This document shows, piece after piece, positions 1 to 8,152 of a stretch of 50,098 nt of DNA. The position numbers were made by a program, and so were the translations under genes. Below the pieces are notes generated by a model. The model did not search any database and was not told the DNA's origin. It worked only from the letters and a program-made list of their open reading frames with translations. Every line of letters begins with the position of its first letter. Positions within the stretch are counted from its first letter, which is position 1. Origin of the DNA: Acetobacter estunensis (GTDB lineage: Bacteria; Pseudomonadota; Alphaproteobacteria; Acetobacterales; Acetobacteraceae); contig NZ_WOTH01000021.1 of assembly GCF_011516945.1 (NCBI RefSeq), forward strand, positions 1-50,098, read 5' to 3'.

Positions 1-64
1 GAACAATCAGAGACCATTCTTCGTCGCTGATATCAGACGGATATGGTTTGCGTGCAGTATTCAT
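1..64 (-). mobile_element. IS5-family transposase, N-terminal fragment cut by the window edge
   Basis: Reading the minus strand from an ATG whose first base is 64 gives 21 codons that run off the left edge. The peptide begins MNTARKPYPSDISDEEW and continues SLIV. This matches the start of IS5-family transposases with a DUF4096-type N-terminal domain, which are frequent in acetic acid bacteria. The DDE catalytic domain would lie to the left of the window. A terminal inverted repeat should lie a few tens of bases upstream of the ATG; the stretch near 92-110 is a candidate end, but the partner repeat is out of view, so the boundary is not established. The fragment is too short to tell an intact element from a relic. 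Confidence 0.8.
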
Positions 65-557
65 CAATCTGTTCTGCAACACTCACGCCAGAAAGTACAT
101 AACACCCTTTAAGCTTCATATGTCGATCAAATGAAACGAACGAAACCGTTCTTTTTCATCATTTTTCAATGAAACTTTTCTGGCCATACAGCCCCTTGAG
201 ACCACTGAAACCGACGACCCAAAATTAACCCATACAATTCAATGGAATACAGCCACGCTCCCCTTTTCAGAAGTGAGAAATGTGGCTGTACATTGCGTGC
301 TTTTGTGGATTTTGTACTTTTTTATATACGATATACATAAAATAAAAACTTATTATTCGACATAGTTCTCTTACAAAAATACCAATCAAAATCCCTGAAT
401 ATCCGGTCGAAACACGATCCATAAAATCTATTTCTATGACTAATTACGGCAACACCAAGCTTAACATGCCAAGCGATCGGATTATCACCTTCGTTTTTCA
501 ATAGGCACCGCAATAATGGAGATGTTCACCACGATCACACAAGAAAGAGAGTATTTT
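65..557. other. AT-rich non-coding flank beside the IS element
   Basis: About 490 bases of clearly lower GC than the rest of the window, with no convincing gene. A 63-codon minus-strand frame at 322-513 has no Shine-Dalgarno sequence and no recognisable product. The only clear structure is a 9-base inverted repeat, TACAGCCAC at 248-256 and GTGGCTGTA at 282-290, with a 25-base spacer. The composition and the neighbouring transposase suggest an insertion-prone, possibly acquired stretch. Confidence 0.6.
248..290. repeat. 9-bp inverted repeat in AT-rich intergenic DNA
   Basis: TACAGCCAC at 248-256 is the exact reverse complement of GTGGCTGTA at 282-290, separated by 25 bases. A related ATACAGCC occurs alone near 187. 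It could be a protein-binding site or a hairpin; no T-run follows on either strand, so it is not a typical terminator. Its relation to the small HTH gene at 558 is unknown. Confidence 0.45.
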
Positions 558-839
558 ATGCCTCGTGCACTGAAATGGTCTTCGGAACAGGACGAAAAAC
601 TTTCCTTTCTTCTTGAGAAAAAGAAGATGACACTCCGTAATGCTGCCAAGGAATTGGGGGTAAGCCGGAGTTTCATCCATCGCCGTTCCCAGAAAATGCA
701 ACGAGAAACCCATTTTCGTGCTTGCAGTAGTGTACGGGAACAGGCCGGGCTGGAACCATTGGCCGTTGGACATCCCATAAGCTGGCGCGCCATCCAGACG
801 CGGCGCCAAGCCCGGACAGAACTTCCTCTGGCCGCCTGA
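558..839 (+). CDS. Small helix-turn-helix protein, GcrA/Myb-like
   Basis: A 93-residue protein of unknown role. The first part (about residues 5-40) carries a tryptophan-led helix (LKWSSEQDEKL) and a recognition-helix pattern (AAKELGVSRSFIHRRSQKM), as in the homeodomain-like fold of GcrA and related alphaproteobacterial regulators. The second half contains LAVGHPISW, a short motif I recall at the end of other small alphaproteobacterial HTH proteins. I chose the ATG at 558 over the in-frame ATG at 516 because AAGAAAGAGAG sits just before it and because the conserved helix begins soon after. DNA binding is inferred; no partner is adjacent. It stands alone between the AT-rich IS flank and the helicase gene. 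Confidence 0.6.
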   Translation: MPRALKWSSEQDEKLSFLLEKKKMTLRNAAKELGVSRSFIHRRSQKMQRETHFRACSSVREQAGLEPLAVGHPISWRAIQTRRQARTELPLAA

Positions 840-1048
840 AGACCACCATTACACGGACACACTTCGCACCCCGGGAACCCGATCTATCGCGTGGGAGAAC
901 AATGGGGCCTCGGGGCGGGTGTCTCCCCATGGAGGGAAAGCCGCATGGCATCCCTCCCGCCCTTCTGGCATATGCAGGAACTTCTTCATGATCCGATCGT
1001 GTCCGCCTCTGCTTCGGACCCGTGTTTCGACCTCGTCAGGAAGCCCGC

Positions 1049-2197
1049 ATGGCCGCCTCTTCTTCTGCCCCCGCTCCCTCGTCCGTCGAAAACTTCGATG
1101 GGTTCCGCCTGTCCGCCAAGCTTATCGCGCAAACACGCAGGGCCGGACTGAAAGAACCCACGCCCATACAGAAGGTGGCCATTCCTCTTCTTCTGGAGGG
1201 CAAAGATGCCGAAATCCTAGCCCCCACCGGCACAGGCAAAACGGCAAGCTACCTTCTTCCCGTCCTCGATTTTCTCGAACGTCGGAAAAATGCAGGCGCC
1301 CTCGTCATCGTGCCCACGCGCGAACTGGCCCGGCAGGTCTCCGAAATGGGGAAAACCCTTGCTCCTTCGCAGGAGTTGCTGCCCTGGGCCGTCTATGGCG
1401 GCGAACAGGAGGGCGCCCCCCCGACCGAAGATCCACGGTTGATCGTGGCCACCCCCGGTCGCCTGCTCGATCTGCTGCGCAGCGAACGTCTGGACGCAAC
1501 GTCGTGCCGTTTTATCGTTCTGGACGAAGGGGACCGTCTGATGTCCGGCGAGTTCCGCGAGGAAATGCTTGCCATCGAAGCTCTGCTTCCGCGCGAACGA
1601 CAAACAGTCCTCGTGTCTGCAACAGGCTCCCCCCAGACCCGTGAAGCCGCTCGCTCGTTTCTGCATAAACCCGTGCAGATCGAACCCCTGGAGGAAGAAC
1701 GGCCGCAGGTGCGCCAAGCCATGATCTTCGTCGATCAGACGCGCAAACCCGCTGTTCTGGAAGCACTGCTTCGCAAACACCCTGACCGCAGCGCCATTGT
1801 GTTCGTAGCCACCCGTGACGACGTCCACACCCTGACCCGCCATCTTCGCAAGCAGAAGCTCAACGTCGCGGAACTGCACGGCAAATTAGGACAACCAGCC
1901 CGTAATGCCGCCATCTCGGCCTTTTCAAGCGGCAAGGCGTCCATTCTTGTCGCCACGGACATTGCCGCCCGTGGACTGGACATCGGGCAGGTGGAACAGG
2001 TCATCAACGCGGCCCCTCCCGAACAGGCCGATACTTACCTGCACCGCATCGGTCGAACAGGACGCGCGGGCCGCAAAGGCTGGGCGGTAACGCTCTGCGC
2101 CCCGGAGGAACGCCGCGCTCTACGCAATATCGAAGCGTCTCTTGGCGTAAAGCTGAAAGTGCTTCCCACCCCGGAACCCCTCTCCCGCAGTCGTTAA
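1049..2197 (+). CDS. DEAD-box ATP-dependent RNA helicase with a DEGD motif
   Basis: This 382-residue protein has the full DEAD-box core and almost no C-terminal extension. Visible motifs in order: Q motif (PTPIQ, residues 37-41), Walker A APTGTGKT (58-65), PTREL (89-93), TPGR (135-138), motif II DEGD (159-162), SAT (190-192), ATDIAARGLD, and HRIGRTGRAG near the end. Family members unwind short RNA duplexes in ribosome assembly and RNA decay. The third residue of motif II is glycine where the family has alanine. The ATG at 1049 follows AGGAAG with 6-base spacing; the in-frame ATG at 1022 lacks this. RhlE-like proteins are the closest general match, but the specific target is unknown. It is transcribed alone and ends 9 bases from the convergent sulfotransferase. 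Confidence 0.88.
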   Translation: MAASSSAPAPSSVENFDGFRLSAKLIAQTRRAGLKEPTPIQKVAIPLLLEGKDAEILAPTGTGKTASYLLPVLDFLERRKNAGALVIVPTRELARQVSEMGKTLAPSQELLPWAVYGGEQEGAPPTEDPRLIVATPGRLLDLLRSERLDATSCRFIVLDEGDRLMSGEFREEMLAIEALLPRERQTVLVSATGSPQTREAARSFLHKPVQIEPLEEERPQVRQAMIFVDQTRKPAVLEALLRKHPDRSAIVFVATRDDVHTLTRHLRKQKLNVAELHGKLGQPARNAAISAFSSGKASILVATDIAARGLDIGQVEQVINAAPPEQADTYLHRIGRTGRAGRKGWAVTLCAPEERRALRNIEASLGVKLKVLPTPEPLSRSR

Positions 2198-2206
2198 AAA
2201 ATGCGC

Positions 2207-3331
2207 TCAGGCGTTCTTGGGACCATCGAAACGCTGACGCGCATGTTCGCAAACACGCCGGTCATAACAGGTAAAATCGTCCAGAAGGCCAAGAATATCG
2301 GCGCTCAGGGCCTCATACTTCACCGCACGGAACGGTGTGACCGGGTTGCGAATGGAGTGTTCCAGCACGTTCACCCGCGGCGCACGCTCAGGCGCATCCG
2401 TACCCAGCCTATGCGCCAGACTTTGCAATGACGCATCGAGATCATCCGCAAAGCCCACGAAATCCAGACTGTCCAGAGCAGCGCACGCCAAAGCAACCGC
2501 CCGCTCCGGATCGTCGCGAAGCGGGTCTGATTTCTCCGTCGCGTACAGTCCGGTCAAGCGTCGGACATAGAGATTATCAATGAAGTTTCGCACGCGGACC
2601 GTGGGATGCGCCAGAAAATCAGCCAGCCCATGCTCGTGCGCAAACTGCACTTCCGGCGCCCTATCCACCGTGTTGGCCCGCCAGTAGTAATAAAGCGAAA
2701 GTATCCGCTCGTTGGGGTCACGCAGGATGGTGAACGTGAACGGATGCACTTCCGTTCCCTCGTCAATCTGCCGCAAGGCGGGCAGATCATAGTGCCCCCA
2801 CACCAACGCGGCCGCATGAGCCGCCTGCCGGGCGCCCTCTCCGTCATGCGCGGGTTGAATGTGTGGCGGGATGTTCCGATGAGGGTCCGGGTCGATCTGA
2901 CGCGGATGAAACTTCGCGGCAAGCCATGTGGTCAGCGAGGAACCGGCTGTCTTTTCCAGATGCAGAAAACGCACCTTCCGGCCCGTCCAATGCTGCTGAG
3001 GATCGCCCAGCATCTGGCCGTGCGTCAGGCGTCCGCGCTCCAGCGCCTGTGGATCGGCCGCCAGCATTGCCGCCCGCCCAAGATAGGGCCGCGCTGCTTC
3101 CACCATCGCGACACCACGCAACAGAGGTGGCAGCCCATAAGCACCGGAATTGAACCCCTTGGCAAAAGCCTCCTGCTCCTGAGCCGTCGGCCAGCGCCCA
3201 ATGCTCAGACGTAAAAGCGCGGGCGTAGCGGTCTTGAGAAAAGCCACCTGCCCGAATGAGCGAACACGTCCCGCCGCCTCGCTCCGTAGCCATGCCGCAC
3301 GACGAAGGAGCATCCCCGATCGCTTTGTCAT
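2207..3331 (-). CDS. Sulfotransferase-family protein
   Basis: A 374-residue protein. Near residue 120, FLHLEKTAGSSLTTWL matches the 5'-phosphosulfate-binding loop of PAPS-dependent sulfotransferases. Further on, ILRDPNERILSLYYYW matches the 3'-phosphate-binding segment. Such enzymes move sulfate from PAPS to a sugar or other acceptor; the acceptor cannot be read from the sequence. The N-terminal 100 residues contain a helical GRWP module resembling those in the GT2 glycosyltransferase at 23365. The start is set by a TCAT overlap: the ATG at 3331 shares four bases with the bioCD stop (ATGA on the coding strand), so translation is probably coupled. It is the last gene of the biotin operon, an odd place for a sulfotransferase. 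No signal peptide is evident. Confidence 0.8.
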   Translation of the reverse strand: MTKRSGMLLRRAAWLRSEAAGRVRSFGQVAFLKTATPALLRLSIGRWPTAQEQEAFAKGFNSGAYGLPPLLRGVAMVEAARPYLGRAAMLAADPQALERGRLTHGQMLGDPQQHWTGRKVRFLHLEKTAGSSLTTWLAAKFHPRQIDPDPHRNIPPHIQPAHDGEGARQAAHAAALVWGHYDLPALRQIDEGTEVHPFTFTILRDPNERILSLYYYWRANTVDRAPEVQFAHEHGLADFLAHPTVRVRNFIDNLYVRRLTGLYATEKSDPLRDDPERAVALACAALDSLDFVGFADDLDASLQSLAHRLGTDAPERAPRVNVLEHSIRNPVTPFRAVKYEALSADILGLLDDFTCYDRRVCEHARQRFDGPKNA

Positions 3332-4776
3332 TGCGCTTGCCCCGCAATGGCCGACCATGCTGGAAAACCGCGCGCTACATCAGCCACAATTTCCGACGTC
3401 ACCCCGGAAAAGGCCGGGATCTCCGCCAGCACACGCACCTTCCCATGCCGCTCGATCGCGTCCCGATTTCCTGCGTTGGGAGATCCGTTGAGCACCACAC
3501 CCGCCACGACCATTCCCCGCCGCCGCAACGCTTCCAAACTGAGCAATGTATGATTGAGCGTGCCCAGTCCGCTGCGCGCGACGAGCACCACAGGCAGACC
3601 GAAACGCTCCGCCAGATCGATCATCATCGTGTCCTTTGTCACCGGCACATCCAGTCCGCCCGCACCTTCCACAACCAGAGGCCGCTCGGACTGCTCCATC
3701 GGCAGACGCAAAGCCGACACATCGGCGCTGCGCCCTTCTTTTTCAGCCGCCGCTTCCGGGGAAAGAGGAGCGAGAAACGTCATGGCGGGTGGAACGATCC
3801 GGTCCGCACCCACCTTTGCCAAGCGGATCACTTCGGGCGTATCGCCCGCTTCGTCAGCCAGTCCTGTCTGGAGCGGTTTCCAGTAAAGAGCGTCCCATGC
3901 CTGCGTCAGACAGGCGGAGACAAAAGTTTTCCCCACACCAGTGTCCGTGCCCGTGACAAACACGCCCGCACGTGGAGGGGCACGAAACAGGCCAAACGCC
4001 AGATCCCATGTCAGCACGGCTCCCGTGCGATCGAACGCCCTCACCACGTTTCGCAACAGGCGCGGCGACAGGTTCGCGGAGATGTTGCGCGCATCCGGCT
4101 CGGTCGCACCGATCTGCTTCAGCCCCCGCAGAAAAGCCATGCCTCCATTTGTGCGCTCGACAAGCGTTTCGAACGACCACTGCGTGGCCAGCCGACCACA
4201 GGGCCAACCGTTCCGCAACTGATCACGCGATGGATAACGCCGGATGGCGGGGATGCAATCCGACATGTCATGTGCCGCGCGCCACTCATGGAAACTGTCC
4301 CCCGCCAGCGTGCTGACCGCCAGCAGCCCGCCCGGGGCCAATCGCTTCGCCAATGCGGCCAAAGCCTGTTCTGGAGGCTCCACCCACTGCACGGCCAGAT
4401 TACCACAGATCAGGTCGAACGCCCCTGTCACTTCGGCACTTCCGTCTGGGTCAGCCGCATCCATGCGGATGAATGTCACATTGTGCAGACCACGCTCCGC
4501 CGCACGCCGCAGCATCGCGGCCGAGAGGTCGGTCGCCACAATTTCCGCCTCCGGCCATATGGCACGGAGCAGAGATGTGAAGAATCCCGTGCCGCAACCG
4601 AACTCCAGAATACGCCGAACCTCACAGCCATCCTGTGCCACACGGATACGCTCCATAAGAGCGCGTCCGGTCACACGCTGCACCATTGCCGCTCCGTCAT
4701 AATCCTGCGCCCGATCGAATCGTTGCGCGATGAGAGCACGGTCCTGCGCGGTCTGGTGGTGGTTAGGAATGACCAT
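3328..4776 (-). CDS. bioCD: BioC-BioD fusion: malonyl-ACP O-methyltransferase / dethiobiotin synthetase
   Basis: A single 482-residue frame holds two biotin enzymes. Residues 1 to about 255 are a class I SAM methyltransferase with motif I FGCGTG (59-64), VATDLS, and FDLICGNLAVQW. This matches BioC, which methylates malonyl-ACP to start pimelate synthesis. From about residue 270 comes BioD: P-loop VTGTDTGVGKT (274-284), WKPLQTG with the substrate lysine, and the Mg-binding EGAGGLDVP. BioD closes the ureido ring of dethiobiotin using ATP and CO2. Both halves keep their key motifs, so both are probably active. I prefer the ATG at 4776 (GAGG nine bases upstream) to the GTG at 4782. The start overlaps the end of the esterase gene and the stop overlaps the sulfotransferase start, so the operon is tightly coupled. 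Confidence 0.92.
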   Translation of the reverse strand: MVIPNHHQTAQDRALIAQRFDRAQDYDGAAMVQRVTGRALMERIRVAQDGCEVRRILEFGCGTGFFTSLLRAIWPEAEIVATDLSAAMLRRAAERGLHNVTFIRMDAADPDGSAEVTGAFDLICGNLAVQWVEPPEQALAALAKRLAPGGLLAVSTLAGDSFHEWRAAHDMSDCIPAIRRYPSRDQLRNGWPCGRLATQWSFETLVERTNGGMAFLRGLKQIGATEPDARNISANLSPRLLRNVVRAFDRTGAVLTWDLAFGLFRAPPRAGVFVTGTDTGVGKTFVSACLTQAWDALYWKPLQTGLADEAGDTPEVIRLAKVGADRIVPPAMTFLAPLSPEAAAEKEGRSADVSALRLPMEQSERPLVVEGAGGLDVPVTKDTMMIDLAERFGLPVVLVARSGLGTLNHTLLSLEALRRRGMVVAGVVLNGSPNAGNRDAIERHGKVRVLAEIPAFSGVTSEIVADVARGFPAWSAIAGQAQ

Positions 4777-5422
4777 CGGCACGCGCCTCGTTCAGGATAT
4801 CGGAAATGAATGTCGCACAGAGGGCCGGCGCGGTGAGAGGCAGGAGATGTCCGCCGGTCTCTTCCCATCGAATGCACGAAGGCGTCACGCCTGCTTCTGT
4901 CATGGCCGGTGCAACAATCGTATCATCACGACTGGCCAGAAGCGCATGCACACTTCCTATCCGCGCGCGCGCGTCACCCTCACGCAGCAGACGCAATCCT
5001 TCGGAAAGCCTCTCAATATCTGGAGAATGTTCTGGAAGAACATCTTCCGTCTGGGCCGTTTCATTTCCACAGTTTTTCCGAAACTGAGTCAGAACGGCAC
5101 CGGTGTCCCGCGTCAGTCCCCGCTGCATACGCTCCAGCACCCGTGGCGCAACGCCCTGAGGAAAATCCGGTGCCTGCGAAAAACGGGCAAAGCCGTTGAT
5201 CCCAATCACCCGACTGCCAGTTGGCAGTTCGGCCTGCGTGAGCAACCACAACAGCCCCAGAGAATGTCCCACCGCCAGAACAGGCTCATCCGTGGGCATG
5301 TGCATATCGGGAGACCCAAAAAACCCAAGATCAACAGTCTGATGTTCACAAGAAAGAACCTGACGCACCCTGCCCCACATGGTGGCATCAAACCCCCAGC
5401 CGTGCACCAGAACCACCCGCAT
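4763..5422 (-). CDS. Alpha/beta hydrolase, probable pimeloyl-ACP methyl ester esterase (BioH role)
   Basis: A 219-residue alpha/beta hydrolase. It has VLVHGWGF at the start (oxyanion region), nucleophile elbow GHSLG, an aspartate in ASRDDTIV, and histidine in TGGHLLPL near the end, giving a complete Ser-Asp-His triad. Its place between bioF and bioC suggests that it demethylates pimeloyl-ACP methyl ester, the step done by BioH in Escherichia coli. E. coli BioH has GWSLGG at the elbow, so this is a divergent or replaced esterase and I give no symbol. The ATG at 5422 overlaps the bioF stop by one base (TGATG) and has GGGAGAG just upstream, which decides the start over the longer frame beginning at 5437. 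Confidence 0.78.
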   Translation of the reverse strand: MRVVLVHGWGFDATMWGRVRQVLSCEHQTVDLGFFGSPDMHMPTDEPVLAVGHSLGLLWLLTQAELPTGSRVIGINGFARFSQAPDFPQGVAPRVLERMQRGLTRDTGAVLTQFRKNCGNETAQTEDVLPEHSPDIERLSEGLRLLREGDARARIGSVHALLASRDDTIVAPAMTEAGVTPSCIRWEETGGHLLPLTAPALCATFISDILNEARADGHS

Positions 5423-6642
5423 CACGCTCTCCCGCACAAGCGGATGATCGCCTTCGCCAGACGGATGACAGCTTCCTCATCGTGTGCGCTGGACAGGCTG
5501 ATCCGCAGGCGGCTTTCACCCTGCGGAACAGTGGGCGGCCGGATGGCAACGGCCAGCATACCCTCCGCCTCCAATCCTGCTGCGATCCGCAGGGCTTCGG
5601 ATGCCTCTCCTATCATGACCGGCACGATCTGCGTGCTGGACGCGCCCGTATCGAATCCCGCACTCTGCAGATGGGAGCGCAGTATTTCTCCATAGCGGGC
5701 GACACGCTGGCGGTCCTTTTCCAGAGACGGTAACAAATCGAGCGCCGCATCCGCTGCCCCCAGAATGGCAGGCGGCAGCGCCGTGGAATAGATGAAGCCC
5801 GAAGCCGCGTTGAGCAGCCAGTCACACAGAGGAGCGGACCCGGCGACGTACGCCCCCATGCCCCCCAGCGCCTTGCTGAACGTTCCCATGACCAGATGCA
5901 CTCCGCCCGGCGCCTCACACGCCAATCCGGCGCCGTTCTTTCCCAGAACACCCGTCGCATGCGCCTCGTCCAGACACAGGAACGCGCCGTATCGTTCCGC
6001 CAGCGCCGCCAGTCCCGGCACATCGGCGCGATCTCCATCCATACTGAACACGCTTTCCGTCAGAATCAGCCGCAACCCCGGCTGGTCGAGGCGCGCGCGC
6101 AAAAGCGTTTCCAGATGCTCCAGATCATTGTGCCGGAAGCGTATCTGCCGCACACCCGCCGCCGCACATCCCTGATGCAGACTGGCGTGATTCAGCCGGT
6201 CCATGAACACCAGAGGAGACGCGCCCATCTGCTCCACGGACAATCGCGCCAAGGCCGGCACAAGCGAGGCATTCGCCTGCCACCCGGAGGCGAACAACAG
6301 TGCTGCCTCCGTCCCTTTGAGGCGCGCAACCTTTTGTTCCACCTGTTCATGCAGCGGACGCGTACCAGTCACAAGCCGGGACGCTCCGGCACCGGTGCCA
6401 TACCGCTCCGTCCACTCGATGGCACGGGTGCGCAGGACTGGATGCCGGGAAAGACCGAGATAATCGTTGGACGAGAAATCGATCAGTCGCGTTCCATCTG
6501 CGCGCACGAGCACATCCGCACCCGAAGGCGTGAACGGCCGCACCACGCGTCGGCGGTGGGTGGCGGCCAGCCCATCGAGGGCCTGCTGGAAAAGGAGGTC
6601 GAACTGCTGCATGACACGAAAGTGGTGCCGGAGGGCGTGCAT
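5422..6642 (-). CDS. bioF: 8-amino-7-oxononanoate synthase
   Basis: PLP enzyme of the alpha-oxoamine synthase family that condenses pimeloyl-ACP with L-alanine to give 8-amino-7-oxononanoate. Recognised by SSNDYLGLSRHP, GTGAGASRLVTG, LDEAHATGVLG (PLP-ring aspartate), and TFSKALGGMGAY with the Schiff-base lysine. At 406 residues it is slightly longer than usual. The frame starts at an ATG at 6642; a second ATG at 6612 (MQQFDLLFQQ) fits the usual family N-terminus better, but neither has a clear Shine-Dalgarno sequence. It is the first gene of the minus-strand biotin operon and is divergent from bioA across a gap of 73 bases that must carry both promoters. I found no clear BirA or BioR operator palindrome there. 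Confidence 0.93.
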   Translation of the reverse strand: MHALRHHFRVMQQFDLLFQQALDGLAATHRRRVVRPFTPSGADVLVRADGTRLIDFSSNDYLGLSRHPVLRTRAIEWTERYGTGAGASRLVTGTRPLHEQVEQKVARLKGTEAALLFASGWQANASLVPALARLSVEQMGASPLVFMDRLNHASLHQGCAAAGVRQIRFRHNDLEHLETLLRARLDQPGLRLILTESVFSMDGDRADVPGLAALAERYGAFLCLDEAHATGVLGKNGAGLACEAPGGVHLVMGTFSKALGGMGAYVAGSAPLCDWLLNAASGFIYSTALPPAILGAADAALDLLPSLEKDRQRVARYGEILRSHLQSAGFDTGASSTQIVPVMIGEASEALRIAAGLEAEGMLAVAIRPPTVPQGESRLRISLSSAHDEEAVIRLAKAIIRLCGRA

Positions 6643-6715
6643 CGGGTCAATCGTGACTGTCCACTATCCATGCTAGAAAGACGTCCCACACCGCGTTCCC
6701 CGATGGAGATGCCCC

Positions 6716-7999
6716 TTGTCCGCGCCCGATTGGTATGAAGCCGGCTTGCCACACATCTGGCTGCCTTACGCCCAGATGAAAACCGCCCCCGCACCGCTGG
6801 CGGCCAGCGCCACGCACGGAAGCCGCATCACTCTCACCGATGGCCGTGAACTAATCGATGGCGTCGCCGCGTGGTGGACGGCCTGCCATGGCTACAACCA
6901 TCCCCATATTCGCGCCCATGCCGAAGCACAGCTTGCCACCATGCCGCATGTCATGTTCGGCGGCATGGTGCACGAACCCGCGCTGCGTCTGGCCAGCCGT
7001 CTGTCCGCCATGCTGCCGGGCGATCTGGAACGCGTGTTCTACACGGATTCCGGCTCCGTTGCCGTGGAAGTCGCCATGAAGATGGCGATCCAGTACCGCA
7101 TCAACCGAGGCGAGGTCGGGCGTGTGAAAATGCTGGCCTTCCGCGGCGGCTATCATGGCGACACGCTGGCCACCATGGCCATCTGCGATCCCGAAGAAGG
7201 CATGCACCATCTTTTCGCGGGCGTGATGCCTGCACAGCATGTGGTGGATCTGCCCCGCGATGAGACCAGTACGGCAGCGTTCGAAGCCTTCGTTACAACT
7301 CACGCGCACGAAATCACCGCCATCATCGTGGAACCGCTCGTACAGGGCGCGGGCGGAATGCTCTTTCATTCTCCCGCCGTGCTGCGCAGATTGCGCGAAA
7401 GCGCGGACCGTCACGGCCTCCTTCTGATTCTCGACGAGATTTTCACGGGGTTTGGTCGCACAGGCAGCATGTTCGCCTGCCAACAGGCCGGCATTGTGCC
7501 AGATATCATCACTCTCTCAAAAGCCCTGACCGGCGGCACCATGGCGCTGGCGGCCACCGTTGCGCGCCGTCATGTATATGAGGCGTTTCTTTCGGATAAT
7601 CCGGAACATGCCTTGATGCATGGGCCGACTTTCATGGCCAATCCCCTCGCCTGTGCTTGCGCCAACGCATCGCTTGATCTGTTTGAAAGCACGCCACGTC
7701 TGGAACAGGTGGCCGCCATCGAAACCGCCTTGCATGAACAACTCGAACCCTGTCGCGCATTACCCGGCGTGAAAGATGTGCGTGTGATGGGTGCAATCGG
7801 CGTAGTGGAAATGGACAAAATCAACGATCCGGCGGCCCTGCGCACGCGCTTCATCTCGGAAGGCGTGTGGATCCGACCTTTCCGTAATATCGTTTACCTG
7901 ACACCGGCCTTTACCATTCAGCCCGATGAACTGCGCTCACTGACGCGCGCTATCGAACACGTGCTCGCGACTGATAATGCCAAACGAAATGAGAGATGA
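6716..7999 (+). CDS. bioA: Adenosylmethionine-8-amino-7-oxononanoate aminotransferase (TTG start)
   Basis: Class III PLP aminotransferase of 427 residues that uses S-adenosylmethionine as amino donor to convert 8-amino-7-oxononanoate to 7,8-diaminononanoate. The N-terminus HIWLPYAQM is characteristic of BioA. Further on are [50 protein letters not shown] and the PLP-lysine segment TLSKALTGG. The start is a TTG at 6716 preceded by GGAGAT at 6705-6710; the first in-frame ATG (6776) would remove the conserved N-terminus, and the ATG at 6735 is out of frame. It is divergent from bioF, so the two units share a control region. A stable inverted repeat follows at 8096. Confidence 0.94.
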   Translation: MSAPDWYEAGLPHIWLPYAQMKTAPAPLAASATHGSRITLTDGRELIDGVAAWWTACHGYNHPHIRAHAEAQLATMPHVMFGGMVHEPALRLASRLSAMLPGDLERVFYTDSGSVAVEVAMKMAIQYRINRGEVGRVKMLAFRGGYHGDTLATMAICDPEEGMHHLFAGVMPAQHVVDLPRDETSTAAFEAFVTTHAHEITAIIVEPLVQGAGGMLFHSPAVLRRLRESADRHGLLLILDEIFTGFGRTGSMFACQQAGIVPDIITLSKALTGGTMALAATVARRHVYEAFLSDNPEHALMHGPTFMANPLACACANASLDLFESTPRLEQVAAIETALHEQLEPCRALPGVKDVRVMGAIGVVEMDKINDPAALRTRFISEGVWIRPFRNIVYLTPAFTIQPDELRSLTRAIEHVLATDNAKRNER

Positions 8000-8095
8000 G
8001 TCGTCGGGAGCCGTTCCTTCCCGCGCTTAGACAAAGATCAGGATCTCTATCTAAGTCTTCTAAAACACCCTGAACAGACAAACATAGTTCACTCC

Positions 8096-8133
8096 AGAAA
8101 GATCTATCCCGTCCCGGCGCGATGGATCTTTCT
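8096..8133. terminator. Inverted repeat between convergent genes, probable bidirectional terminator
   Basis: AGAAAGATCTATC at 8096-8108 pairs with GATGGATCTTTCT at 8121-8133 (13 positions with one G-T wobble) around a 12-base loop. It lies between the 3' ends of bioA and the amidohydrolase gene. No long T-run follows, so terminator function is inferred from position and stem stability. Confidence 0.5.
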
Positions 8134-8152
8134 GAGCGAACCGATCTTCGCT

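Noticed and set aside
322..513. 63-codon minus-strand ORF in the AT-rich flank
   Set aside because: No ribosome site, no recognisable motif, and composition like the surrounding non-coding DNA.
3256..4809. 517-codon plus-strand ORF opposite bioCD
   Set aside because: It is the antisense shadow of the bioCD frame; the minus strand has full BioC and BioD motifs and coupled starts.
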